This document shows, in pieces, positions 27,954 to 35,982 of a stretch of 64,000 nt of DNA. The first letter of the stretch is position 1, and every line of letters begins with the position of its first letter. The position numbers and the translations under genes are program-made. The notes under the pieces were generated by a model that made no database searches, had not been told where the DNA came from, and saw only the letters and a list, made by a program, of their open reading frames with translations. The stretch lies in contig NZ_BPFX01000003.1 of NCBI RefSeq assembly GCF_019655855.1, forward strand, positions 248,001 through 312,000, in the 5' to 3' direction. This DNA is from Pseudomonas paralcaligenes. GTDB lineage: Bacteria > Pseudomonadota > Gammaproteobacteria > Pseudomonadales > Pseudomonadaceae.

Positions 27954-29006
27954 TCAGACAGTGGCGACGGGGTTCAGCGGCGCGCCCACGGCGCCCGGCA
28001 GGCGCAGCGGCGGCGCGGTGAGCAGGAAGCGGTTGCGGCCGTGGGCGCGCAGCCAGTTGGCCAGCGGCGTGAGGTGCCACAGCTCGCCCAGGTGCACGCC
28101 GAGCTTGAACAGGCAGTGGTGGTGCAGCGGCATCACCGAGCAGCAGCTGCCCGGCTCGCCGGAGGGGAAGATTTCCACCGAGTAGTTGTCGGCGGCGATG
28201 GCCACCAGGTCGCTGTCGGTGATCCAGTTGAGCAGGCGCTGGTCGTTGCCGTCGAGCACCGCGGCGAGGCGCTCCAGCGCCTGCGGGTCGGGGTTCTTGT
28301 TCATTCCCAGCAGTGCCTCGGCGTAGCCGGTGTGCAGGCAGACGATGTCGCCCGGCTCGACCTCCACCCGGTCGGCTTCCAGCACGCGCATCAACTGGTC
28401 GTAGCCGATGTGGGTGCGGCCCAGGCCGAAGTGGTGGTGCAGGTCGATCATCACCCCGCGCCCCTGCACGCAGGTCTCGGCCATGCGCTCGATGCCCAGG
28501 GCGTGGGCGCAGGAGGTGCTGTGCGGCTTGATCGCCCCGGCGATGCCGCAGTCGGCCAGGTCGTCCGGGCCCTCGACGTCGCCGCCTGCGGTGAAGCCGT
28601 TGTAGTACAGCGGCTCGGCGATGCCGTCGTCGTCTGCGTCGAACAGCGCTCCGACGTGGGACAGCGCGTCCCACTGGGTCGAGTACTGCAGGTGGAGGAT
28701 CGCCAGGTCGTCGCTGAGCACATCCGGGCGGCCTTGCTCGATGCGCTCGTAGGCGTAGTTCATGTTGACCCCGCCCTTGCGCAGCAGCGGGCGCAGGATC
28801 GGCGGCAGGCGGTTGACGTTCATCGCGTTGCCGCCGGGGTAGTCCAGCGGCAGGCTGAGGCAGAAAGCCAGGCCCTCGCGGACCTCGGCGATGCCCTGGC
28901 GGACCTTTTCCGGGGTCAGCAGGTTGAGCCGGCCGATCTGGTCGTCGGGGCCGAAGTCGCCCCAGTTGGAGCCGTCGGGACGGCGCTTCCAGCGTTGTGC
29001 AGCCAT
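27954..29006 (-). CDS. Cyclase-family metal-dependent hydrolase (kynurenine formamidase/isatin hydrolase superfamily)
   Basis: A 350-residue member of the PF04199 cyclase family, whose members hydrolyse cyclic amides and lactams (isatin hydrolase) or formamides. Seen: LQYSTQWDALSHVG at the position of the usual HxGTHxDxxxH metal motif, where Asp and the last His are kept but the first two His appear as Gln. Also seen is RGVMIDLHHHFGL and the later GDIVCLHTGY. This STQWD form is a subgroup rather than a defect. It is first gene of an operon with the SDR; AAGGAA precedes the ATG and LysR site c lies 70 bases upstream. Confidence 0.82.
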   Translation of the reverse strand: MAAQRWKRRPDGSNWGDFGPDDQIGRLNLLTPEKVRQGIAEVREGLAFCLSLPLDYPGGNAMNVNRLPPILRPLLRKGGVNMNYAYERIEQGRPDVLSDDLAILHLQYSTQWDALSHVGALFDADDDGIAEPLYYNGFTAGGDVEGPDDLADCGIAGAIKPHSTSCAHALGIERMAETCVQGRGVMIDLHHHFGLGRTHIGYDQLMRVLEADRVEVEPGDIVCLHTGYAEALLGMNKNPDPQALERLAAVLDGNDQRLLNWITDSDLVAIAADNYSVEIFPSGEPGSCCSVMPLHHHCLFKLGVHLGELWHLTPLANWLRAHGRNRFLLTAPPLRLPGAVGAPLNPVATV

Positions 29007-29075
29007 GGGAGGTTCCTTGGTTTCGGATGCGGGGACGCGGGGAGCACAAGGCTCCCAGACCTGTCCGGGGCGGAC

Positions 29076-29095
29076 AATTTCGCTCTGCGAAAGCC
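29076..29095. promoter_or_regulatory. Candidate LysR operator, site c (cyclase-SDR operon)
   Basis: Clean 15-bp palindrome TTTCGC-TCT-GCGAAA (29078-29092), flanked by AA and GCC. It is followed by two GCTTAAGC-like units (29098-29114). This is the best copy of the five-member family, next to the LysR gene. Confidence 0.65.
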
Positions 29096-29110
29096 CCGCT
29101 TAAGCGAGGC

Positions 29111-30034
29111 TTAAGCCTGCAGGGCGGGGGTGTCCGGGGTGCGGTACCAGTCGATCAGGCTGTCGGCGAAGTCGCGGGCGAAGGTCGACAGGCCGTCGAA
29201 GTCCTGGGCGCAGAGCTGGAAGGTGCGCACGGCCCAGGGGTCGAGCAGCTTGCAGGAGCCGAGGTTCTGCCGGCCCTTGAGCCGCTCGTAGCCGGCCTGG
29301 GGGACGATGGCGATGCCGGCGCCGGCCTCGACCATGCGGAAGATGGCGTCGGAGCTGGCGACCTGCACGCGGATGTTCCACGGGATGTGCAGCGCCGAGG
29401 CGGCGCGGTTGAGGAACACGTGCAGGGCGCTGCCTTCCAGCAGGGAGACGAACTCGTAGGCCAGGGCGTCCTTGAAGTACACCTCCTCCTGCCGGAGGAT
29501 CGGGTGGTCCTGCGGGGCGATGATCATCAGCCGGCTGTAGACGAACGGCACGCTCTGCAGGCCGTCGGTGACCACGCTGCCGGAGACGATGCCGAGGTCG
29601 GCGCTGCCCTCGCGGATGGCGCGGACGATGTCGTCGCTGAGCCGCTCGCGCATGTCGATGTGCACGTCCGGGTGGCTGCGCAGGTACTCGCCGACCACCG
29701 GCGGCAGGTATTCGGTGATGGCCGTGGTGTTGGCCAGCAGGCGCAGCTGGCCCTTGAGGCCCTCGGTGAACTGCTGCAGGTCGCCGGTCAGCAGCTCCAG
29801 CTGGGAGAGGATCACCCGCGCGTGCTGCAGGTAGGTCTTGCCGGCGTTGGTCAGCGTCACGCCCTGGGGCGAGCGCTCCAGCAGGCGCATGCCGAGGTTG
29901 TCCTCGAGGTTCTTGATGCGGTTGCTGGTGGCGGGCACCGAGAGAAAGGAGCGCTCGGCGCCGCGCGTCAGGCTGCTGGTTTCCGCGATGTTGATGAACA
30001 AGCGGAAATCGGTGATATCGAAATGCATCGCCAT
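29111..30034 (-). CDS. LysR-family regulator of the catabolic region
   Basis: A 307-residue LysR protein: HTH at about 5-65 (FRLFINIAETSSLTRGAERS, VPATSNRIKNLEDNLGMRLLER), then a co-inducer domain (LADLGIVSGSV, AGAGIAIVPQAGYE). GGAAG precedes the ATG. It sits among the minus-strand catabolic operons and reads in the same direction, not divergently. The recurring TTTCGC-N3-GCGAAA element upstream of five surrounding operons is the kind of site this family binds, so I infer it is the pathway activator. The inducer is unknown. Confidence 0.9.
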   Translation of the reverse strand: MAMHFDITDFRLFINIAETSSLTRGAERSFLSVPATSNRIKNLEDNLGMRLLERSPQGVTLTNAGKTYLQHARVILSQLELLTGDLQQFTEGLKGQLRLLANTTAITEYLPPVVGEYLRSHPDVHIDMRERLSDDIVRAIREGSADLGIVSGSVVTDGLQSVPFVYSRLMIIAPQDHPILRQEEVYFKDALAYEFVSLLEGSALHVFLNRAASALHIPWNIRVQVASSDAIFRMVEAGAGIAIVPQAGYERLKGRQNLGSCKLLDPWAVRTFQLCAQDFDGLSTFARDFADSLIDWYRTPDTPALQA

Positions 30035-30127
30035 GGTCGAGTACTTCCTGCCAAGTGATGGTTCACGGTACTGGCTGGTAGCGCCCCTGCCTAGGCGACG
30101 TTCGTCGGCGGGGGCGTCGCGCCCGTG

Positions 30128-31018
30128 CTACCAGGCCGAGGGCTCGAAGCGGAAGCCGTTGCCCTCGCGGCGGATGAAGCCGCAGTGCGGCTCGCCGAAG
30201 TGCACCGGCATGATCAGCGCCTCGCTGTCGGCCGCGCGGTTGAGGAACTCCAGGCGCGTCTTGCGGGCGGTGTCTTCCCAGATGCAGTAGCCGGAGTTGA
30301 TGTCGGGGCGCACGATCTGCACCGGGCTGTGCAGGATGTCGCCGCAGAAGATGCCCTCCTCGCCGTTGGAGCGCACGCGGAAGGTCACCTGGCCCGGGCT
30401 GTGCCCCGGCGCGGCCTCCACCACCAGGCAGTCGGCGATCTCCTGGCCGGGCTGCGCCATCCGCGCCAGACCGGCGTCGACGATCGGCATCACGCTGTCG
30501 AAGAACGAGTCGCCGAACACGTCGATCACCCCGGCCTCCTTGTTCTTGCCCTGGGCGCAGAAGTCGAAGTCGTCCTTGGGCAGGTAGTAGGTGGCGTTGG
30601 GGAAGGTGGGCACCCAGCGGCCATCCTGCCAGGTGGTGTTCCAGCCGACGTGGTCCGAGTGCAGGTGGGTGATGACCACGTGGGTGACCTTCTCCGGCGG
30701 CGCGCCGGCGGCGATCATCCACTCGCGCACCAGGGTGTTGAGCATGTTCATCCGCGGGATGCCGGCGCGCGGCTTGAAGTTGCCGACGCCGGTGTCGACC
30801 ACCACGATGTTGCTGCCGACGTGGACGATCCAGAACTGGATGGTGACGATCAGCTTGTTCATGTGCGGCACCCAGTGGTTGGGCGCCATCAGGCCGCGGT
30901 GTTCCTCGAGCACGCCGGCGTCCATGGCGGGGAACAGGAAGGCCGGGTCGTGGGTCGGGCCGGCGTATTCGAGGATACGGGTGACCTTGATATCTCCGAT
31001 CATGCGTGACTGCATCAT
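30128..31018 (-). CDS. Metallo-beta-lactamase-fold hydrolase, lactonase candidate
   Basis: A 296-residue MBL-fold enzyme with an intact metal motif HLHSDH at residues 118-123, VVDTGVGNFKP before it and GHSPGQ and FCGDILHSP after it; the layout is like AHL-lactonase relatives. In P. reinekei MT1 an MBL-fold protein (MmlL) opens the 4-methyl-3-oxoadipate enol-lactone, and the neighbours here (isomerase, CoA-transferase, thiolase) fit that role. The start is taken at the ATG at 31018, where GAGGAA has proper spacing; an ATG 5 codons upstream overlaps this SD. It is third in an operon after the thiolase and the alpha/beta-hydrolase. Confidence 0.88.
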   Translation of the reverse strand: MMQSRMIGDIKVTRILEYAGPTHDPAFLFPAMDAGVLEEHRGLMAPNHWVPHMNKLIVTIQFWIVHVGSNIVVVDTGVGNFKPRAGIPRMNMLNTLVREWMIAAGAPPEKVTHVVITHLHSDHVGWNTTWQDGRWVPTFPNATYYLPKDDFDFCAQGKNKEAGVIDVFGDSFFDSVMPIVDAGLARMAQPGQEIADCLVVEAAPGHSPGQVTFRVRSNGEEGIFCGDILHSPVQIVRPDINSGYCIWEDTARKTRLEFLNRAADSEALIMPVHFGEPHCGFIRREGNGFRFEPSAW

Positions 31019-31093
31019 GGTGGTGTTCCTCATCTTGTTCTTGTGATGGCCGGCGGCCGTGGCCGCCCGGCGTGATTCGTCGTTGCGCGCGGG

Positions 31094-31960
31094 TCAGGCG
31101 GCGTGGCCGCTGGCGGACACGCGGTGTTCCGGGCGGGCCATGAAGGCCCGGTAGATCTCGGCGCCGTCGCGGTCTTCCAGCACGTAGCCGCACAGCAGCG
31201 CCAGCACCAGCGCCGGGCTCTGCAGCGGCATGAAGTGACCGGAGGCTACATGCAGCGCCTCGATGTGCGCCGAGAAACCGGCCAGGCGGTCGATCTCCGC
31301 CGGCGGGCGCAGGCCGTCGTAGCTGCCGGCGACCAGCAGGGTGCGCGGCGGCAGGCGCGGCAGATCGTGCTCCAGGTCCAGCCCGGCGAGCATGGCGAAG
31401 GTGGCGGCGAAGCCCTCGGGATCGGCCGCCAGCCAGCGCAGGCGGAAGCGCTCGAAGGCCGCGACGTCGCTGCGCAGCGGCTCCGGCCAGGTGCGCTCCA
31501 GCAGCGCCGGGACCAGCTCGCGCAGGCCCTCCTGGCGCAGCGCGGCAGCCCGCGTGCGGGTCGCCTCGCGCGCCGTTTCGGCCACGCCGCAGGCCGGCGC
31601 CATGCCGATCAGGTGGCTGCTGCGCCCGGGGTGGCAGGCGGCGAAGCGGATGGCGATGGCCGCGCCCACCGCGACCCCGGCCAGCGCCACCGGGCCGGCA
31701 ATGTTTAGCGCGTCGAGCAGGGCGGCGAGGTCGGCGACGTGAGTGTCGATATGCAGGTCGCCCAGCACCTTCTCCGACAGGCCGGCGCCACGGGTGTCGT
31801 AGCGCAGCGCCTGGACGTCCGCCGGCAACGCGGCGAACAGGCCGTCCCAGCTTTCCAGGGCGCCGCCCATCTCGTGGATCAGCACCAGGGTGGCGCGCGG
31901 CTGCTGCACGCGGCGCAGCTGGTAGCGCAGGGCGCAGCCGTTGACCTCGATCCAGTTCAT
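31094..31960 (-). CDS. Alpha/beta-hydrolase (PcaD-like) lacking the nucleophile serine
   Basis: A 288-residue alpha/beta-hydrolase-fold protein resembling 3-oxoadipate enol-lactonases in length and layout: VLIHEMGG oxyanion strand, ALRYDTRGAGLS, a possible acid in AGSYDGLRPP and the catalytic-His region ASGHFMP. The nucleophile elbow reads GVAVG, with Ala97 in place of the Ser of GxSxG. It is therefore unlikely to work as a normal serine lactonase; it could be inactive, use another mechanism, or bind a ligand. It starts just 10 bases past the thiolase stop, with GAGGG as SD, so it is translated with it. Confidence 0.85.
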   Translation of the reverse strand: MNWIEVNGCALRYQLRRVQQPRATLVLIHEMGGALESWDGLFAALPADVQALRYDTRGAGLSEKVLGDLHIDTHVADLAALLDALNIAGPVALAGVAVGAAIAIRFAACHPGRSSHLIGMAPACGVAETAREATRTRAAALRQEGLRELVPALLERTWPEPLRSDVAAFERFRLRWLAADPEGFAATFAMLAGLDLEHDLPRLPPRTLLVAGSYDGLRPPAEIDRLAGFSAHIEALHVASGHFMPLQSPALVLALLCGYVLEDRDGAEIYRAFMARPEHRVSASGHAA

Positions 31961-31970
31961 CGCGCCGCCC

Positions 31971-33167
31971 TCAGACCCGCTCGAACAGCGCGGCCATGCC
32001 CTGGCCGCCGCCGATGCACATGGTTTCCAGGCCGAAGCGGGCGTCGCGGCGGCGCATCTCGTGGAGCAGGGTGGTCATGATGCGGATGCCGGTGGCGCCG
32101 ATGGGGTGGCCCAGGGAGATGCCCGAGCCGTTGACGTTGACCCGCTCGATATCGTCCATGTTCCAGGCGCGCAGCACGGCCAGGGCCTGCACGGCGAAGG
32201 CCTCGTTGACCTCGATCAGGTCCATCTCGTCCAGGCGCCGGCCGGTGCGTTCGAGCAGGCGGGCCACCGCCGGCACCGGGCCGATGCCCATGCGCGACGG
32301 CTCGCAGCCCGCCGCCGCCCAGTCGACCAGGCGCGCCAGCGGCTGCAGGTTGTAGCGCCTGGCGTATTCCGGCGAGACCACCAGGCAGGCGGCCGCGGCG
32401 TCGTTCTGCTGGCTGGAGTTGCCGGCGGTGCACACGCCGTCGGGCAGCAGCGCGCGCAGGCCACCCAGGCTTTCCACGCTGGCGTCGGCGCGGATGCCTT
32501 CGTCCATCGCCACGCTGGTGCTGGCGCCGCGCTTGCCGGGTACCTCCAGGGCCACCACCTCGTCGGCGAAGCGCCCGTCGCGCCAGGCCGCCGCGGCGTT
32601 CTGGTGGCTGCGCACGGCGAAGCGGTCGGCCTCGTCGCGGCCGATGGCGTAGTCGCGGGCCAGGTTCTCGGCGGTTTCCGGCATGCCGGAGATGTGGCCG
32701 AAGCGCTCCACCGGCTGCGAACGCTCGCGGCCACGCTCCAGGCGGTCGTGGAACCTGACGCTGCCGGCCCGCGCGCCCCAGCGCATGTCGGTGCTGTAGT
32801 ACTCGATGTTGCTCATGCTCTCCACGCCGACCACCAGCACCGCCTGGGCGTGGCCCGTCTGCACGTGCATGGCGGCGTCGGTCAGGGCCTGCAGGCCGGA
32901 GCCGCAGCGGCGGTCCAGGGTGTAGCCCGGCACTTCGATCGGCAGGCCGGCGGCCAGCGCGGCGTAGCGGCCCATGCACGGCGCCTCGCTGGAGGCGTAG
33001 GACTGCGCCACGATCACCTCGTCGAGCGAGGCCGGCGGCACGTCCAGGCGCGCCATCAGGGTCTGGATCAGCGTGGCGGCCAGCCGGTCGGCGGTCAGCG
33101 GGGCGAGGGCCCCGCCGAACTTGCCGATGGGCGTGCGCAGGGGCGAAATGATCAGCGCGTCTTTCAT
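31971..33167 (-). CDS. Thiolase (acetyl-CoA acyltransferase, 3-oxoadipyl-CoA thiolase-like)
   Basis: A 398-residue degradative thiolase. Seen: SPLRTPIGKFGG at the start, nucleophile Cys88 in LDRRCGSGLQAL, NEAFAVQAL, the His motif GSGISLGHPIGATG and the second Cys in MCIGGGQGMAA. All four catalytic motifs are intact. It would cleave a 3-oxoacyl-CoA, here probably the product of the CoA-transferase pair. The start MKDALII is preferred: AAGG stands upstream and the longer frame runs into the operator region. It is first gene of an operon with the alpha/beta- and MBL-hydrolases, with LysR site d 59 bases upstream. Confidence 0.93.
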   Translation of the reverse strand: MKDALIISPLRTPIGKFGGALAPLTADRLAATLIQTLMARLDVPPASLDEVIVAQSYASSEAPCMGRYAALAAGLPIEVPGYTLDRRCGSGLQALTDAAMHVQTGHAQAVLVVGVESMSNIEYYSTDMRWGARAGSVRFHDRLERGRERSQPVERFGHISGMPETAENLARDYAIGRDEADRFAVRSHQNAAAAWRDGRFADEVVALEVPGKRGASTSVAMDEGIRADASVESLGGLRALLPDGVCTAGNSSQQNDAAAACLVVSPEYARRYNLQPLARLVDWAAAGCEPSRMGIGPVPAVARLLERTGRRLDEMDLIEVNEAFAVQALAVLRAWNMDDIERVNVNGSGISLGHPIGATGIRIMTTLLHEMRRRDARFGLETMCIGGGQGMAALFERV

Positions 33168-33225
33168 GCAGCGAAACCTTCTGTGGCGAACGGGGCCCAG
33201 CATGGGCAACTCGCCGGGAGCCAGC

Positions 33226-33245
33226 AATTTCGCATCGCGAAAGCC
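33226..33245. promoter_or_regulatory. Candidate LysR operator, site d (thiolase operon / oprD)
   Basis: 15-bp palindrome TTTCGC-ATC-GCGAAA (33228-33242), with AA before and GCC after and GCTTAAGC at 33259-33266. It lies in the 253-bp space between the divergent thiolase and porin genes, so it could serve both. Confidence 0.65.
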
Positions 33246-33420
33246 GGTGTTTCGCGTTGCTTAAGCGCCGCCGCCCGATGCCGGCCACCGCGCATGTTTG
33301 CCTTCGCCGAACGGCCACTTAAGGAAAACCCAATACCTGCGTCGCGGGCCGCCTGAGCATGCTTGCCCGCACCGGTACTGCCCGGAAGCCAACAAAAACA
33401 ATCGAGACGGATACCCAACG

Positions 33421-34662
33421 ATGCATAACAGCTCGCTCGCCCAGTTCTGCGCACTGCTCGCGCTGCCGCCGATCCTGGCGCTGCCGACGCAGGCCAGCGC
33501 GGACTTCATCGAAGACGCCACGGTCAACCTGGCCATGCGCAACTTCTACTTCAACCGCGACTTCCGCCAGGACGGCGCCGCCCAGTCCAAGCGCGAGGAA
33601 TGGGCGCAGGGCTTCATGTTCAACGCCAGGTCCGGCTACACCGAGGGCACGGTCGGCTTCGGCCTCGACCTGTACGCCGCGCTGGGCGTGAAGCTGGATT
33701 CGTCGGGCGCGCGCGCCGGCACCGGCCTGCTGCCGAACGCCTACGGCGACTCCGGCCCGGACACCTACAGCGACCTCTCCGGCGTAGCCAAGATGAAGAT
33801 CTCCCGGACCGAGTTGAAGGCCGGCGGCTTCATGCCCAAGTCGCCGGTGCTGCTGTCGAGCGACGCGCGCCTGCTGCCGCCGATCTTCAACGGCGTGACC
33901 CTGACCTCCACCGACATCGACAACCTGGCGCTCGACATGGGGCGCTTCAGCAAGGTCAACTTCCGCAACTCCAGCGGCAACCACGACGACATCCTCGCCG
34001 GCAACTACGGCGTGGCCGGCGACCACTTCGACTACTTCGGCGCCATCTACAGCTTCAGCCCCCGGCTCAACGCCTCCTACTGGCGGGCCGAGCTGGAGGA
34101 CGTCTACCAGCAGAACTACTTCGGCCTGCAGGCCAGCAGCGAGCCCATGGGCGGCTGGGTGCTGGGTGCCAACCTGGGCTACTTCGACTCGTCCGAGCAG
34201 GGCGCGGCGCGTGGCGGCGACATCGACAACGGCCTGACCTCGGTGCTGCTCTCGGCCAACCACGGCGCGCACACCTTCCGCCTCGGCTACCAGGACAACC
34301 GCGGCGACAGCCCCTTCCCCTACCTGCAGGACGCCGACGCCAACGTCGCCAACGTGGTGCAGATCCTCGACTTCACCCGTGCCGAGGAACGCTCCTGGCA
34401 GGTCCGCTACGACATCGACTTCGCCCCGTTCGGCGTGCCCGGCCTGACCTTCTTCGCCCGCTACCTGCGCGGCGACGGCTACGAGATCGCCGGCGAGAGC
34501 GGCAAGGAATGGGAGCGCAACCTGGACCTGAGCTACGTGGTGCAGGACGGCCCGCTGAAGAACCTAGGCATCCGCTGGCGCAACGCCATGGTCCGCTCCG
34601 ACGGCGCCGGCGAACTGGACGAGAACCGCCTGATCCTGTCCTACACCATCCCCCTGAAATGA
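33421..34662 (+). CDS. OprD-family outer-membrane porin
   Basis: A 413-residue substrate-specific porin. Signal peptide residues 1-27 (LLALPPILALPTQASA), then the OprD N-terminus ADFIEDATVNLAMRNFYFNRDF, GFGLDLYAALGVKLDSS and VAKMKISRTELKAGG, and a C-terminal beta-strand ILSYTIPLK. OprD/OccK porins take up carboxylates, aromatic acids and amino acids. It is divergent from the thiolase operon and shares its control region, so it likely admits the pathway substrate. The start at 33421 is fixed by the signal peptide. Confidence 0.92.
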   Translation: MHNSSLAQFCALLALPPILALPTQASADFIEDATVNLAMRNFYFNRDFRQDGAAQSKREEWAQGFMFNARSGYTEGTVGFGLDLYAALGVKLDSSGARAGTGLLPNAYGDSGPDTYSDLSGVAKMKISRTELKAGGFMPKSPVLLSSDARLLPPIFNGVTLTSTDIDNLALDMGRFSKVNFRNSSGNHDDILAGNYGVAGDHFDYFGAIYSFSPRLNASYWRAELEDVYQQNYFGLQASSEPMGGWVLGANLGYFDSSEQGAARGGDIDNGLTSVLLSANHGAHTFRLGYQDNRGDSPFPYLQDADANVANVVQILDFTRAEERSWQVRYDIDFAPFGVPGLTFFARYLRGDGYEIAGESGKEWERNLDLSYVVQDGPLKNLGIRWRNAMVRSDGAGELDENRLILSYTIPLK

Positions 34663-34717
34663 TCGCCCGCCGGCCTCCACGAAAGGCCGGCATGCCTGTG
34701 GCCCCATCCGCAGGCCG

Positions 34718-34753
34718 AACGCCCGACCCTCACGAGGGGCCGGGCGTTTTTTT
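34718..34753 (+). terminator. Rho-independent terminator of the porin gene
   Basis: AACGCCCG.CCC / GGGG.CGGGCGTT stem with a short loop and seven T, 55 bases after the stop. Confidence 0.85.
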
Positions 34754-34756
34754 GCC

Positions 34757-35264
34757 GTAGGGTGCGCTGTGCGCACCGCGTGTGCGTTTGCAGGAGCGAG
34801 CTTGCTCGCGAAGCTTTTTGCGGGCCTGATTCGCGAGCAAGCTCGCTCCTACAGTCGTGGTTCGGATGAAGTCCGGGAAAATGTGCCGACCCATCCCGGA
34901 TTACATCCGGGCTACAGAAAGCGTTGCTTTCACTCCAACGCCCAAGAAACTTCCAGGCAACTCGGAGCCCGAGTCCCCGTCAGGAGGCCGAGTGGATGTA
35001 TTGTGCAGCAGGGCGTTTGGTGCCGTCCGAGAGTTCGGGTACGGACAGCAGATTGGCTGTGCAGAAGTAGGGTGCGCTGTGCGCACCGCGTGTGCTTTTG
35101 TAGGAGCGAGCTTGCTCGCGAAGCTCTTCACGGGCCTGGTTCGCGAGCAAGCTCGCTCCTACAGTCGTAGCCCGGATGAAATCCGGGGAAAGGTGCCGAT
35201 CCATCTCGGATTTCATCCGGGCTACGAGTTCCCGTCCCCAAGGTGCGCGCGGCGCACCCTACGC
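34757..35264. repeat. Intergenic repeat block with two similar halves
   Basis: Each half runs: GTAGGGTGCGCTGTGCGCACC, then a REP-like palindrome GTAGGAGCGAGCTTGCTCGC / GCGAGCAAGCTCGCTCCTAC, then a GTAGCCCGGATG-type unit with GATTTCATCCGGGCTAC. The first half begins at 34757, the second at about 35067. Between them (34945-35005) lies a fragment of the large dispersed repeat (CGAGTCCCCGTCAGGAGG). It fills the gap between the porin gene and the LuxR gene; short frames here are noise. Confidence 0.75.
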
Positions 35265-35271
35265 AGTCCTG

Positions 35272-35982
35272 TCAGGGCTCGATCTCGCCCAGGCGAATGG
35301 CGATCCGCAGCGCCTCGGCCGTGGTGGCCGCCCCTAATTTGCCGCGTACGCGCCGCAGATGATTCTCCACCGTCCGCTCGGAAAGCCCCAGGATCAGCGC
35401 GGCATCGGCCTGCCGCTTGCCGGCGGCGATCCAGCGCATCACCTCGCGCTCGCGTGCCGTCAGGCGCAGTGCCGAGGCTTCCTGTGGCATTGCGGCGAAC
35501 GACAGCGCCCGGTGCAGCGCCGCCTGCCCGACCAGGGTGAGCGCCAGGCGTGCGGCGGTCGTGCTGTCGATGGCGCGGCCGCCGAAGCTCATCGCCCCGA
35601 GCAGGCCGTGGAGGCCGAAGATGGGTACCTGCAGACCGTGGATGCCCAGCCCTTGCGGGCTGTTCACCACGCGGTAGGTTTCCTCGCCGGGGTCGCCGCG
35701 CTTGGTCCAGAAGAACGGCCGGTCGTTCTCCAGGATGTGGTGGTTGACCGGGCAGCGCTGCAAGTAGGACCTGGCGTCCACCGTCGCGCCATCGCCGAAC
35801 CAGTCCCCTTCGACCCAGTAGAGGCGGTCGATCAGCTCCTCCCCGGAGGCGCTGGCCGAATAGAGCACGAAGCGGTCGTAGCCCAGCGGCGCGGCGAATG
35901 CCCGCACCGCGTCGGCCAGCGCGGCGAGGCTGTCGCTGCGCTCGATCGCTGTCACGGCGCGGGCCAGGGCGTCCAGGCTCAT
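35272..35982 (-). CDS. LuxR-family regulator with autoinducer-binding-type domain
   Basis: A 236-residue regulator: N-terminal region resembling the autoinducer-binding domain (YDRFVLYSA..., WFGDGATVDARSYLQRCPV, GLQVPIFGLHGLLGAMSFGG, about residues 20-160), then a LuxR HTH at about 172-228 (LTAREREVMRWIAAGKRQADAA, LSERTVENHLRRVRGKL). No LuxI synthase is present in the window, so it is an orphan (solo). Its ATG overlaps the stop of hchA as ATGA, so the two are translationally coupled. Confidence 0.88.
   Translation of the reverse strand: MSLDALARAVTAIERSDSLAALADAVRAFAAPLGYDRFVLYSASASGEELIDRLYWVEGDWFGDGATVDARSYLQRCPVNHHILENDRPFFWTKRGDPGEETYRVVNSPQGLGIHGLQVPIFGLHGLLGAMSFGGRAIDSTTAARLALTLVGQAALHRALSFAAMPQEASALRLTAREREVMRWIAAGKRQADAALILGLSERTVENHLRRVRGKLGAATTAEALRIAIRLGEIEP

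Noticed and set aside
29007..29110. Sigma-54 promoter before the cyclase-SDR operon (TGGGAG..TGTGC on the minus strand)
   Set aside because: GG and GC are one base too close and the boxes are poor; the LysR-type site explains the region better.
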